Below are positions 1 through 5,689 of a DNA stretch of 16,642 nt, piece by piece. The stretch covers positions 1 through 16,642 of the forward strand of contig JADZDN010000124.1 in assembly GCA_020851015.1 (NCBI GenBank), read 5' to 3'. A program made the position numbers and the translations under genes. The notes beneath the pieces are model-generated. The model saw only the letters and a program-made list of their open reading frames with translations. It was not told where the DNA came from and searched no databases. This DNA is from Alphaproteobacteria bacterium (lineage in GTDB: Bacteria; Pseudomonadota; Alphaproteobacteria; JAEULC01). Each line of letters starts with the position of its first letter. The first letter of the stretch is position 1.

Positions 1-1
1 C

Positions 2-100
2 GACTTCGAGCGCTACGCCCGCACCGTCGCCGCCTTCGTCCGCCTCGCCATGATCCGCATCATGCTCCGACGCTTGACCAAGCCAGCCCCGTGTTCTTGA
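2..100 (+). pseudogene. C-terminal tail of an IS5-family transposase (runs off the left edge)
   Basis: An open frame enters from the left edge and stops with TGA at 98-100, giving 32 residues. The tail DFERYARTVAAFVRLAMIR followed by an IMLRRL ending resembles the extreme C-terminus of IS5/DDE_Tnp_1 transposases, where a hydrophobic helix with an arginine-rich end follows the catalytic glutamate region. Nothing catalytic is inside the window, so I cannot say whether the gene is intact to the left. It shares its frame with the next transposase piece but is separated from it by stops and about 78 bp of unrelated sequence, so the two are separate insertions or one rearranged element. No terminal inverted repeat could be assigned. 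The family call rests on motif memory only. Confidence 0.6.
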
Positions 101-175
101 ATCCTAACTTCTTGGATCGGCTCTAAGGTTTTCCATCTTTTCCTCCACGTTGCCGGAATGCCCGAAAACCGCTAG

Positions 176-511
176 TTCCGTGGCCAGGCTTCCGACAAGG
201 CCGCTGCCCCGGCCCTGCTCGAAGCGCTGCCGCCCGGCCGCGACGTCATCGCCGATCGCGGCTACGACGCCCGCGCCATCGTCGATTTGGTCGAGCGCCG
301 CGGCGGGCGGGCGCATATCCCCACCTGCCGCGATCGCAAGGTCCAGCGTTCGGTCGATCACGAACTCTATCGACAGCGAAACCTCGTCGAGCGCTTCTTC
401 AACAAGCTCAAGCACTTCCGCCGCGTCGCCACCCGCTACGAAAAGACCGCCCAAAACTTCCTTGCCGCCGTCCTGCTCGTGGGCGAACCCGCGCCAGTTC
501 TTCAGCTAAGC
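176..511 (+). pseudogene. IS5-family transposase, C-terminal half only (5' truncated)
   Basis: The frame opens after a TAG at 173-175 and has no credible start. It reads GQASDKAAAPALLEALPPGR, then ADRGYDA, which holds the second catalytic Asp, then YRQRNLVERFFNKLK. That last piece fits the IS5/IS4 signature Y-(2)-R-(3)-E-(6)-K exactly. It ends in the family-typical region RRVATRYEKTAQNFLAAVLL. The N-terminal DNA-binding part and the first catalytic Asp are missing, so this is a dead remnant. After about position 511 the frame continues to 715 with no transposase similarity, so the transposase part ends near 500-511. Together with the preceding tail it marks an insertion hot spot at the left border of the accessory cluster. 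Confidence 0.88.
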
Positions 512-761
512 GGAGTGGCGGCTCCAGTCGTGTGCATCAGCGACGACGTTTGTCTTCTATTGCGTACAATAGTATGCGATTTGTCATTTCAAGGCGTCGG
601 AGCCGTTGTCGATACCGGTATCAACGTTTCGCGGCCTCCAGGGCGATGCCGGCGGGAACACGCAACTAGAGGCCGGGGGCGATGCGCGCCGTCCATGGGG
701 CATTCAATGACTTGATGCGTGCCACGCAGCGGCGCATCAGGGGCATCGATCGGGGGAATGG
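512..761. other. Gene-free leader region before the FAD oxidoreductase
   Basis: About 250 bp without a supported gene. It contains the double palindromic box at 559-580 (separate entry). It also contains a 7-bp inverted repeat, TGATGCG at 713-719 and CGCATCA at 733-739, just before the ribosome-binding site of the oxidoreductase; its meaning is unknown. A long minus-strand frame crosses the region, but it is the antisense shadow of the oxidoreductase. Confidence 0.5.
559..580. promoter_or_regulatory. Putative GntR/FadR-type operator pair upstream of the oxidoreductase
   Basis: ATTGCGTACAAT at 559-570 has perfect ATTG/CAAT arms and matches the idealised palindrome ATTGTATACAAT at 10 of 12 positions. 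ATAGTATGCGAT at 569-580 matches at 9 of 12, with its centre exactly 10 bp (one helical turn) away. Similar boxes precede the other transcription units of the cluster. That the local GntR-type regulator binds here is inference. The box lies about 190 bp upstream of the oxidoreductase start. Confidence 0.5.
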
Positions 762-1928
762 ATGCAGCAGTTTGTGATTATCGGCGGTGGTGTTATCGGA
801 TCGAGCATCGCCTATCATCTTGCGCTGGAAGGCCACGGAAAGTCGACCTCCGTGATCGAGCCCGACCCGACCTACGAATGGGCGGCGACACTGCGCTCCT
901 CGGGCGGAGTGCGGCAACTCTTCTCGGTCCCCGAGAACGTGAAGATGTCGCAGTACGGCCTGTACTTCTATCAAAACTTCGGGAAGATCATGACAGTGGG
1001 CGGCGATCAGCCGAGCGTGTCGTTCCGCCCCGATGGATACATGTTCCTGGCATCGCAGCCGAAGGACATGCAGGTCATCGAAAGCAATGCGGCGACGCAG
1101 AAGGCCAACGGCGCCAACGTCATCCTGCTGGACAGCGCCGCGCTGAAGCAGCGGTTTCCATCGATCCGCAACGACGACATCATCGGTGGCGTGCTGTCGC
1201 CTGACGATGGGACGATCGATCCGAACGCCGCATTGATGGGTTTTCGCCGCAAGGCGATCAGCCTCGGCGTCACCTACGTCAAGGATCGGGTCACGGGGTT
1301 CAACCTCGAGAACCGGCGTATCCGGTCGCTGGCGCTGGAAAGTGGCGGAACGATCGAAGCCGAGATCGTGTTCAACTGCGCGAATGTATGGGGCCCCGGC
1401 CTGTGCGAGAAGCTGGGGCTGAAGCTGCCGATCGAGCCGATCAAGCGCGACAACTACTTCTTCGAGGTCGCGCAGAAGCTGGAGCATCTGCCGCGGACCA
1501 AGGACAGCACGGAGGTCAGTTTCCGCCCGGAGGGCAAGGGCTATACCGTGGGCCTCACCAACCGCAAGGAGCCTGCGGGATTCAACTGGAAGGTCGACTA
1601 CGACTGGTTCGAGAACGAGATATGGCCGCGACTTGCACATCGCGTGCCGGCGTTCGAAGCGCTGAAGATGCGGCGCGGCTGGTCCGGCCTCTACGACCAG
1701 AACCGACTCGACTCCAATCCTGTCCTGGGGCCGGTCATCGGCGGTCCGAGCAATTTCCACATCGCGTTGGGCTTCTCGGGGCATGGAATCCAGGCCGCCC
1801 CCGCCATCGGACGCGCGATGGGCGAGCTCGTGCTGAAAGGGCGGTACGAATCCCTCGACCTGTCGAGGTTCGGGCATCGGCGCATCGTCGACAACGCGCC
1901 AGTCAAGGAAGTCGGCTACACCTCGTAG
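762..1928 (+). CDS. FAD-dependent oxidoreductase, DAO family (amino/imino acid or sarcosine oxidase type)
   Basis: A 388-residue flavoenzyme of the DAO superfamily, which oxidises C-N bonds of amino or N-methylated acids to imines. The N-terminal dinucleotide fold is clear: FVIIGGGVIGSSIAYHL with GxGxxG at residues 8-13 and the ribose-binding acid at E33. The segment TLRSSGGVRQLFS (43-55) resembles the FAD-contact stretch of sarcosine/dimethylglycine and FOXRED1-like enzymes. The C-terminal GFSGHGIQAAPAIG (from 337) is the second FAD-contact stretch. No signal peptide is seen, so it is cytoplasmic. ATG at 762 has GGGGGAA at 752-758. The length suits a stand-alone oxidase subunit. It converges on a RidA gene, a sensible partner because RidA hydrolyses the imines such enzymes produce. 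Substrate and electron acceptor cannot be told from sequence; D-amino acid dehydrogenase or opine oxidase remain possible. Confidence 0.92.
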   Translation: MQQFVIIGGGVIGSSIAYHLALEGHGKSTSVIEPDPTYEWAATLRSSGGVRQLFSVPENVKMSQYGLYFYQNFGKIMTVGGDQPSVSFRPDGYMFLASQPKDMQVIESNAATQKANGANVILLDSAALKQRFPSIRNDDIIGGVLSPDDGTIDPNAALMGFRRKAISLGVTYVKDRVTGFNLENRRIRSLALESGGTIEAEIVFNCANVWGPGLCEKLGLKLPIEPIKRDNYFFEVAQKLEHLPRTKDSTEVSFRPEGKGYTVGLTNRKEPAGFNWKVDYDWFENEIWPRLAHRVPAFEALKMRRGWSGLYDQNRLDSNPVLGPVIGGPSNFHIALGFSGHGIQAAPAIGRAMGELVLKGRYESLDLSRFGHRRIVDNAPVKEVGYTS

Positions 1929-1937
1929 CCGACTTCC
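1907..1937. terminator. 13-bp perfect hairpin between convergent oxidoreductase and RidA genes
   Basis: GGAAGTCGGCTAC at 1907-1919 is perfectly complementary to GTAGCCGACTTCC at 1925-1937, with a 5-nt loop. The TAG stop of the oxidoreductase (1926-1928) is inside the right arm, so coding sequence doubles as the stem. There is no T-run, so whether it terminates intrinsically is unproven. As a palindrome between convergent genes it could act in both directions. Confidence 0.65.
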
Positions 1938-1959
1938 ACGCTGTGTCTGCGCCCGTCGC

Positions 1960-2307
1960 TCACCGCGAGGCGGTGACAATAATGACTAGCAGAGCCTTCG
2001 AATTCACCAGTTTGCCTTCGAACACGGCGCGCGGCGGCGTATCGCCCTGCACGACCCAGGCATCCCATACGCTGTTCATCTCATCGTAGTTCCGTATGTC
2101 CGACAGGATCACCGTCGCCGAAAGCAGATTCGACTTGTCCGTCTTGGCGAGCTTCAGCAGCGCATCGATCTGGGCGAGAATCTGCGTGGTCTGCCCCCTG
2201 ACCGATGGGACCGGATCGGCAGCGATCTGCCCGGCGAGGTAGACGGTGTCGCCCTTGACCGCAACCTTGCTCATGCGGGGGCCTACTTCGTGACGTTCGA
2301 TCGACAT
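1960..2307 (-). CDS. RidA/YjgF/UK114-family reactive-imine deaminase
   Basis: A 115-residue protein of typical RidA length. RidA proteins hydrolyse enamine/imine intermediates made by PLP or flavin enzymes to ketoacids plus ammonia, usually as cytoplasmic trimers. Family features: VYLAGQIAAD (22-31), TDKSNLLSATVILSDI (56-71), MNSVWDAWV (77-85), and the substrate-carboxylate-binding Arg in TPPRAVFE (R93). Most family members end LVEIxVxA; here the run is LLVIIVTA, so the usual Glu is Val108. That places it outside the classic RidA group and may alter activity. ATG at 2307 has GGAG seven bases upstream. It is convergent with the FAD oxidoreductase and shares its terminator hairpin. A decayed second RidA lies beyond the permease at 9588-9787. 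Confidence 0.93.
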   Translation of the reverse strand: MSIERHEVGPRMSKVAVKGDTVYLAGQIAADPVPSVRGQTTQILAQIDALLKLAKTDKSNLLSATVILSDIRNYDEMNSVWDAWVVQGDTPPRAVFEGKLVNSKALLVIIVTASR

Positions 2308-2382
2308 TCGTCTGCTCCATTGCTCGATGAATCGTGAGGATCGGGATCGGATTGTTCCGGGGAGGCGTCCTGGAACGTCTTG

Positions 2383-2469
2383 TTACTGGGGCACCGGAAT
2401 CGTGTAGTTGAGCCCAAGGCGTCCGCCGTCCAGATGGATGGTCTGCGTCGCCAAACCGAACGCGCGCAG
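2383..2469 (-). pseudogene. Remnant of a short-chain dehydrogenase/reductase (C-terminus only)
   Basis: Read on the minus strand, the last 28 codons before a TAA at 2383-2385 include TQTIHLDGGRLGLNYTIPV. This closely matches the C-terminus of SDR oxidoreductases, usually TGQxIHVDGGRLxLNYTVPV. Upstream similarity fades at about 2469, and the catalytic YxxxK and the Rossmann part are absent. It sits between the RidA start and the promoter boxes at 2513-2544, in the same orientation as RidA. This suggests that an SDR gene once headed an SDR-RidA unit and lost roughly its first 200 codons by deletion. Family assignment is by motif; the deletion story is inference. Confidence 0.7.
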
Positions 2470-2512
2470 CCATGTACCTTCCGTTGAACGATCGATACAC
2501 ACGGATAACCCG

Positions 2513-2544
2513 ATTGTACACAAAGGTATAAGACCGTATACGAT
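2513..2544. promoter_or_regulatory. Putative GntR/FadR-type operator pair between RidA/SDR remnant and the DpaA-like gene
   Basis: ATTGTACACAAA at 2513-2524 matches the idealised ATTGTATACAAT at 10 of 12 positions. ACCGTATACGAT at 2533-2544 matches at 9 of 12. The centres are 20 bp apart, two helical turns, so both lie on one face of the helix. The boxes sit between divergent units and could serve both. Binding by the local GntR-type protein is inferred. Confidence 0.5.
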
Positions 2545-2674
2545 GACGCCTTCAGCATGCGGCAGGGCCGCGCTGAGCGGTGGGAACATCGTCGGGGTAG
2601 GGGCCGAAGCACTCGCGGGGAGCGGCTTTGGCGCGACTGATGCCGCGGTGGCCGCGTCGGGAGAGCGTTCATGA
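2543..2674 (+). CDS. Possible small ORF (43 aa) coupled to the DpaA-like gene
   Basis: An ATG at 2543 opens 43 codons ending in TGA at 2672-2674, which overlaps the start codon of the next gene as ATGA. This is the usual arrangement for translational coupling. The peptide is rich in Gly and Ala and I do not recognise it. There is no good ribosome-binding site: AAAGG at 2522-2526 is too far away. The start also overlaps an operator-like box. It may be a leader, the end of a deleted gene, or chance. Confidence 0.2.
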   Translation: MTPSACGRAALSGGNIVGVGAEALAGSGFGATDAAVAASGERS

Positions 2675-3582
2675 CGACCGGAATCGATTGGGCCCGCATC
2701 TCGATCGCCATTGTCGGCGGCGATCGGCGCGAGCAGGAAATCGCGAGGCTGGCCGCGGCGACCGGGGCGCGGGTGAAGGCGTACGGCTTTCCGCTGCCGC
2801 CGGACGGGATGGGCGGGATCGGCGGGGTCGGGGTCGCGGCCGATGCAGGGGACGCGCTCGACGGGGCGCGGTTTGCGCTCTTCCCGATGGCCGGAATGAA
2901 GGATGGCTTGTTGTACGCCCCGCAGTCGCCGGCACCGATCCGGCCGGACGCGAGCGTGCTGAAGCGCATGGCACCTGGCGCCCACATCATCCTCGGCCAT
3001 GCCGATGCTGGGCTGAAGGCCGCGGCCGCCAAGCTCGGCATCCAGTTGCACGAGCGCGAGCACGACAAGGAATTGCGCATGTCGCGCGCGCCCAGCGTCA
3101 TCGAGGGCGCCTTGTCCGTCATCGTGCAGAACACGGAGATCACGATCCACAACGCCCAGATCGCGGTGTTCGGATATGGACCGCTCGGATCGCTGCTGGC
3201 GCACGCCCTTCACGGTCTCGGCGCCAAGGTCCATGTGGTGGCGCGCAACGGCTATCAGCGGGCCGCCGCCGTTGCCCTCGGACTCGAGGCGAGCACGCTC
3301 GAGGACGCCAGCGATCTCGCTGCGAAGCTGGACCTGCTGGTGTCGACGGTGCCCAGCCGGATCCTGGAGCGACCCTACCTGTCCCGGCTCCGGCGCGGAA
3401 TCCTCGTTATGGACATGGCCTCGCCACCGGGAAGCATCGACCTCGATGCGGCGAAGGAATTGGGCCATCGCGCGATATGGGCGCGCGGTCTAGGGGCCCG
3501 TGCGCCCCTGACGGTCGGTCGGTATCAATGGAGCTCGGCCCGCCGTCTGATCGAAGGCCTCTGCCAGGCGGACGGGCGTTGA
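2671..3582 (+). CDS. Dipicolinate synthase subunit A-like NAD(P)-binding protein (SpoVFA/DpaA family)
   Basis: 303 residues, close to the roughly 300 of Bacillus SpoVFA/DpaA, which with flavoprotein DpaB oxidises the dihydrodipicolinate-pathway intermediate to dipicolinate in spores. The N-terminal domain opens ISIAIVGGDRREQEIARLAA (10-29), the GGDxR pattern of the family. The second domain has the Rossmann loop IAVFGYGPLGSLLAHAL (GxGxxG at 168-173). APSVIEGAL (140-148), LLVSTVPSRIL (222-232) and VMDMASPPGSID (246-257) also fit family positions. ATG at 2671 has GGGAG at 2659-2663. No DpaB partner is in the window and the organism is not a spore former. The real role may therefore be another imine/cyclic-imine dehydrogenation or reduction beside the FAD oxidase and RidA. 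Converges on the regulator gene, 29 bp away. Confidence 0.85.
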   Translation: MTTGIDWARISIAIVGGDRREQEIARLAAATGARVKAYGFPLPPDGMGGIGGVGVAADAGDALDGARFALFPMAGMKDGLLYAPQSPAPIRPDASVLKRMAPGAHIILGHADAGLKAAAAKLGIQLHEREHDKELRMSRAPSVIEGALSVIVQNTEITIHNAQIAVFGYGPLGSLLAHALHGLGAKVHVVARNGYQRAAAVALGLEASTLEDASDLAAKLDLLVSTVPSRILERPYLSRLRRGILVMDMASPPGSIDLDAAKELGHRAIWARGLGARAPLTVGRYQWSSARRLIEGLCQADGR

Positions 3583-3603
3583 CGGCGAACCGCTACCGAC
3601 CGA

Positions 3604-3624
3604 CGCCGACGTTAGATGTCGGCG
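3604..3624. terminator. 7-bp hairpin between the convergent DpaA-like and GntR genes
   Basis: CGCCGAC at 3604-3610 pairs perfectly with GTCGGCG at 3618-3624 around a 7-nt loop. The loop and right arm contain the last codons and the TAA stop of the regulator (minus strand). It mirrors the hairpin at 1907-1937, which also uses coding sequence at a convergent junction. No T-run is present, so termination efficiency is unknown. Confidence 0.5.
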
Positions 3625-4328
3625 CCGTTCGCATCTTCTTCGTTGAGAAGCAGCAGTCGATTAACCAGAGCGATCTGGATGTGCTTTCTCGCCGCCGCTT
3701 CCGCAGCGTCGCCATCGCGGCTGGCGATCGCCGCAACGATGTCCTGATGTTCCTTGACCGCCGTCGCGGGCCGGCCTGGAACGGAAAACGTCGTACGAAC
3801 GAGGCCCCACATGGCCTCCCGAAGCGCATTGAGTGAGCGCAGGAGGTATCGATTGTGGGCGGAGCGCAGGATGGCGAGATGGAAGCGGTAGTTGTGGTTC
3901 GACAACGCCATCGGGTCGGCCGGCATGTTGCTTTCGTCGATCACCATCTGGCGAAGCATGAAGATCTCGGCGTCGGACGCATGGCGAGACGCGAGGCGCG
4001 CCGCGGTGCCTTCCAGCACCTCGCGCATGAAGTAAAGCTCCATGACCATCTGGTGGTCGAGGCTGGAGATAACCACGCCGCGGTGTGGCTCGTGCGTGAG
4101 CAGCCCTTCCGACTCCAGGCGCCGCAGCGCTTCGCGAATTGGCGTGCGGCTCATCTTGAGCCAGCCGGAAAGGTCGACCTCGCGGATGCGCTGTCCGGGC
4201 TTGAAAATGCCGGCGCGGATGCCGTCGCGCAGCTTCGCATAGGCCAGCGAGCCGCGCGGTTCGCCGGCCCTCTTACCGAGCATGTCTTGTCGCTTCGGCA
4301 TTCGAGCCTTCGGCCGGGAAATGGCCAT
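3612..4328 (-). CDS. GntR-family transcriptional regulator, FadR/FCD type
   Basis: 238 residues. The N-terminal winged helix-turn-helix covers about 27-88, with GQRIREVDLSGWLKMSRTPI then REALRRLESEGLL and the wing HRGVVI. A helical FCD ligand-binding domain follows. FCD proteins usually bind a metal through an Asp, with His four residues on, plus two later His. Here H150, H194 and H216 are present, but the Asp position is N146 (NYRFH), so metal or effector binding may be altered. ATG at 4328 has no good ribosome-binding site. ATG at 4301 (M10) has GAAGG five bases upstream and may be the true start, giving 229 aa. It is divergent from the first solute-binding protein, with a palindromic box between them, and is probably the local regulator of oxidation and transport genes. 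Confidence 0.92.
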   Translation of the reverse strand: MAISRPKARMPKRQDMLGKRAGEPRGSLAYAKLRDGIRAGIFKPGQRIREVDLSGWLKMSRTPIREALRRLESEGLLTHEPHRGVVISSLDHQMVMELYFMREVLEGTAARLASRHASDAEIFMLRQMVIDESNMPADPMALSNHNYRFHLAILRSAHNRYLLRSLNALREAMWGLVRTTFSVPGRPATAVKEHQDIVAAIASRDGDAAEAAARKHIQIALVNRLLLLNEEDANGADI

Positions 4329-4346
4329 GACCGCTATGGTGGTACT

Positions 4347-4358
4347 CTAGTATACAAT
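4347..4358. promoter_or_regulatory. Putative operator overlapping divergent promoters (GntR gene / binding protein 1)
   Basis: CTAGTATACAAT matches ATTGTATACAAT at 10 of 12 positions. The central TATACA (4351-4356) could be a plus-strand -10 with a weak ATGACC -35 at 4327-4332, 18 bp away. On the minus strand TATACT (4354-4349) could be the -10 of the regulator gene. A regulator bound here would block both, giving autoregulation plus control of transport. The 10-mer AGTATACAAT recurs exactly upstream of the second binding protein. Inference from pattern only. Confidence 0.55.
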
Positions 4359-4454
4359 GGACTCTATTGGAGCAAGTCTGATTCCGATTGGTCCTTCCTG
4401 GTCGCCGTAACCGAATGCCGCAGCTCCTTCAGGCACCAACCAGGGGGATGATCA

Positions 4455-5465
4455 ATGATCCGCAGAGGCTTGCTGTCCGCCGTCGTCGCGGCGTTCTCCA
4501 TCTTGTCGCTCAGCGTCACGGGGACGGCGCAGGGTAAGAAGCTGATCGTTTACTCCGGCAACGAGAGCACGCTCAACAAACTCGCCTTCTCGGCCTTCGA
4601 GAAGGAGACCGGCATCGTCATCGAGGCGGTCGAAGGGTCGTCGGGCATCCTGGTCCGGCGCATGGTCGCCGAGAAGGACCGTCCGCAGGGAGACGTCATC
4701 TGGGGTATCGGCAGATCGCTGCTGCAACTCAACAAGCAGTTCTTCGCCGCCTATCCCTCGAAGTTCCGCGAGTTCGTTCCCGCAGAATTTCGCGACCCCG
4801 ATGACCTCTGGATCGGCACGAACGTCCACGTGATGGCGCTGCTGCTCAATACGAAACTAGTTCCGGAAGGGGAGGAGCCCAAGACCTGGCGCGATCTCCT
4901 TGATCCCAAGTGGAAAGGCAAGATCGCCTTTCCGGACCCGCGCAATGCCGCCTCGGCGTATCTGAACACCACACTCATCGCGTCGCTCCGTGGCGGCGAC
5001 CAAGGATGGGCAGACGTGAGCGGCATCTTCGCGAACGCGAAGATACTCTCCAAGACCTCGATGGTCTTCTCGGGCGTCGGCAACGGCGAATACGCGGTGG
5101 GCGCCACCATGGAGTACGCGGGCTATCTCTGGCGGCACAACGGCGCACCGGTGAAGGTGGTCTATCCGACGGATGGAACCGTCACCGCCATGGACGGCAT
5201 CGCGATCATCAAGAATGGCCCGAACCTCGAGGGCGCCAAGCTGTTTGTCGACTTCATCACCCGCAAGGACGTCCGCGAGCTCATCCTCGCGAACACCTTC
5301 CGCCGACCGGCGCGGACCGACCTCGATCTGGCCAATCTTCCAGGCGGGCTGCTGGCCTTCGACAAGATCACGTTCGCCAAGTACGACGACGCGGTCTGGA
5401 CGGAGGAGCGGTCGCGCGCGACCGCGCTGCAGCGGATCGAGGGGATCATTCAGAACACGCGGTGA
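4455..5465 (+). CDS. ABC transporter periplasmic solute-binding protein 1
   Basis: 336 residues. The N-terminus MIRRGLLSAVVAAFSILSLS with a cleavage-like TAQ site near residue 25 is a Sec signal peptide. The mature part starts KKLIVYSGNEST, the opening of the ferric/AfuA-FbpA and 2-aminoethylphosphonate-type binding proteins. It continues with FEKETGI, RPQGDVIWG, KTWRDLLDPKWKGKIA and the hinge-like GAKLFVDFITRKDVRELI. The tyrosine pair that holds iron in FbpA is not present, so the cargo is probably an organic anion, amine or phosphonate. AGGGGG at 4442-4447 precedes the ATG by 7 bases. More than half of its residues match the next binding protein by eye. An operator-like box lies upstream at 4347-4358. 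Confidence 0.92.
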   Translation: MIRRGLLSAVVAAFSILSLSVTGTAQGKKLIVYSGNESTLNKLAFSAFEKETGIVIEAVEGSSGILVRRMVAEKDRPQGDVIWGIGRSLLQLNKQFFAAYPSKFREFVPAEFRDPDDLWIGTNVHVMALLLNTKLVPEGEEPKTWRDLLDPKWKGKIAFPDPRNAASAYLNTTLIASLRGGDQGWADVSGIFANAKILSKTSMVFSGVGNGEYAVGATMEYAGYLWRHNGAPVKVVYPTDGTVTAMDGIAIIKNGPNLEGAKLFVDFITRKDVRELILANTFRRPARTDLDLANLPGGLLAFDKITFAKYDDAVWTEERSRATALQRIEGIIQNTR

Positions 5466-5488
5466 AGGTCAGAAAACAGGGCAGTTGG

Positions 5489-5505
5489 CGCCCAGCAATT
5501 GGGCG
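5489..5505 (+). terminator. Small hairpin after binding protein 1
   Basis: CGCCCA at 5489-5494 pairs with TGGGCG at 5500-5505 across a 5-nt loop, 24 bases after the stop. No T-run follows, so it is a weak terminator or a 3'-end stabiliser. It lies ahead of what looks like a new promoter region for binding protein 2. Confidence 0.35.
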
Positions 5506-5533
5506 ATACATGCCCGATAAACATCGGTATTTT

Positions 5534-5545
5534 GAAGTATACAAT
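5534..5545. promoter_or_regulatory. Putative operator/promoter for binding protein 2
   Basis: GAAGTATACAAT includes the same 10-mer, AGTATACAAT, found at 4349-4358 and matches ATTGTATACAAT at 9 of 12 positions. A perfect 6-bp inverted repeat follows at 5582-5598 (ATTGGA / TCCAAT). Its right part TTGCTCCAAT is the reverse complement of ATTGGAGCAA at 4366-4375, which is upstream of the first binding protein. The shared pair suggests duplicated promoter regions. Confidence 0.45.
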
Positions 5546-5689
5546 CCGCCTGTCGGGCAGTATGAAATCATAGGGGCCCAAATTGGATTTGCTCCAATGC
5601 GGACTTGTACGGACGACGACTTGCCCGCCGGCATCGTCTGCTGAAGAAGCGCGGCGGAGCGCGCTCAAACTCGCACACGGAGGAACAAC

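Noticed and set aside
101..175. Terminal inverted repeat of one of the IS elements between the two transposase pieces
   Set aside because: The stretch is where an IS end should be, but I could not match it to a second copy or to a known IS end, so no boundary is claimed.
666..3468. Long minus-strand frames over the FAD oxidoreductase and DpaA-like genes
   Set aside because: They are antisense shadows with no family motif. The only real signal in them is the SDR C-terminus at 2383-2469, reported separately.
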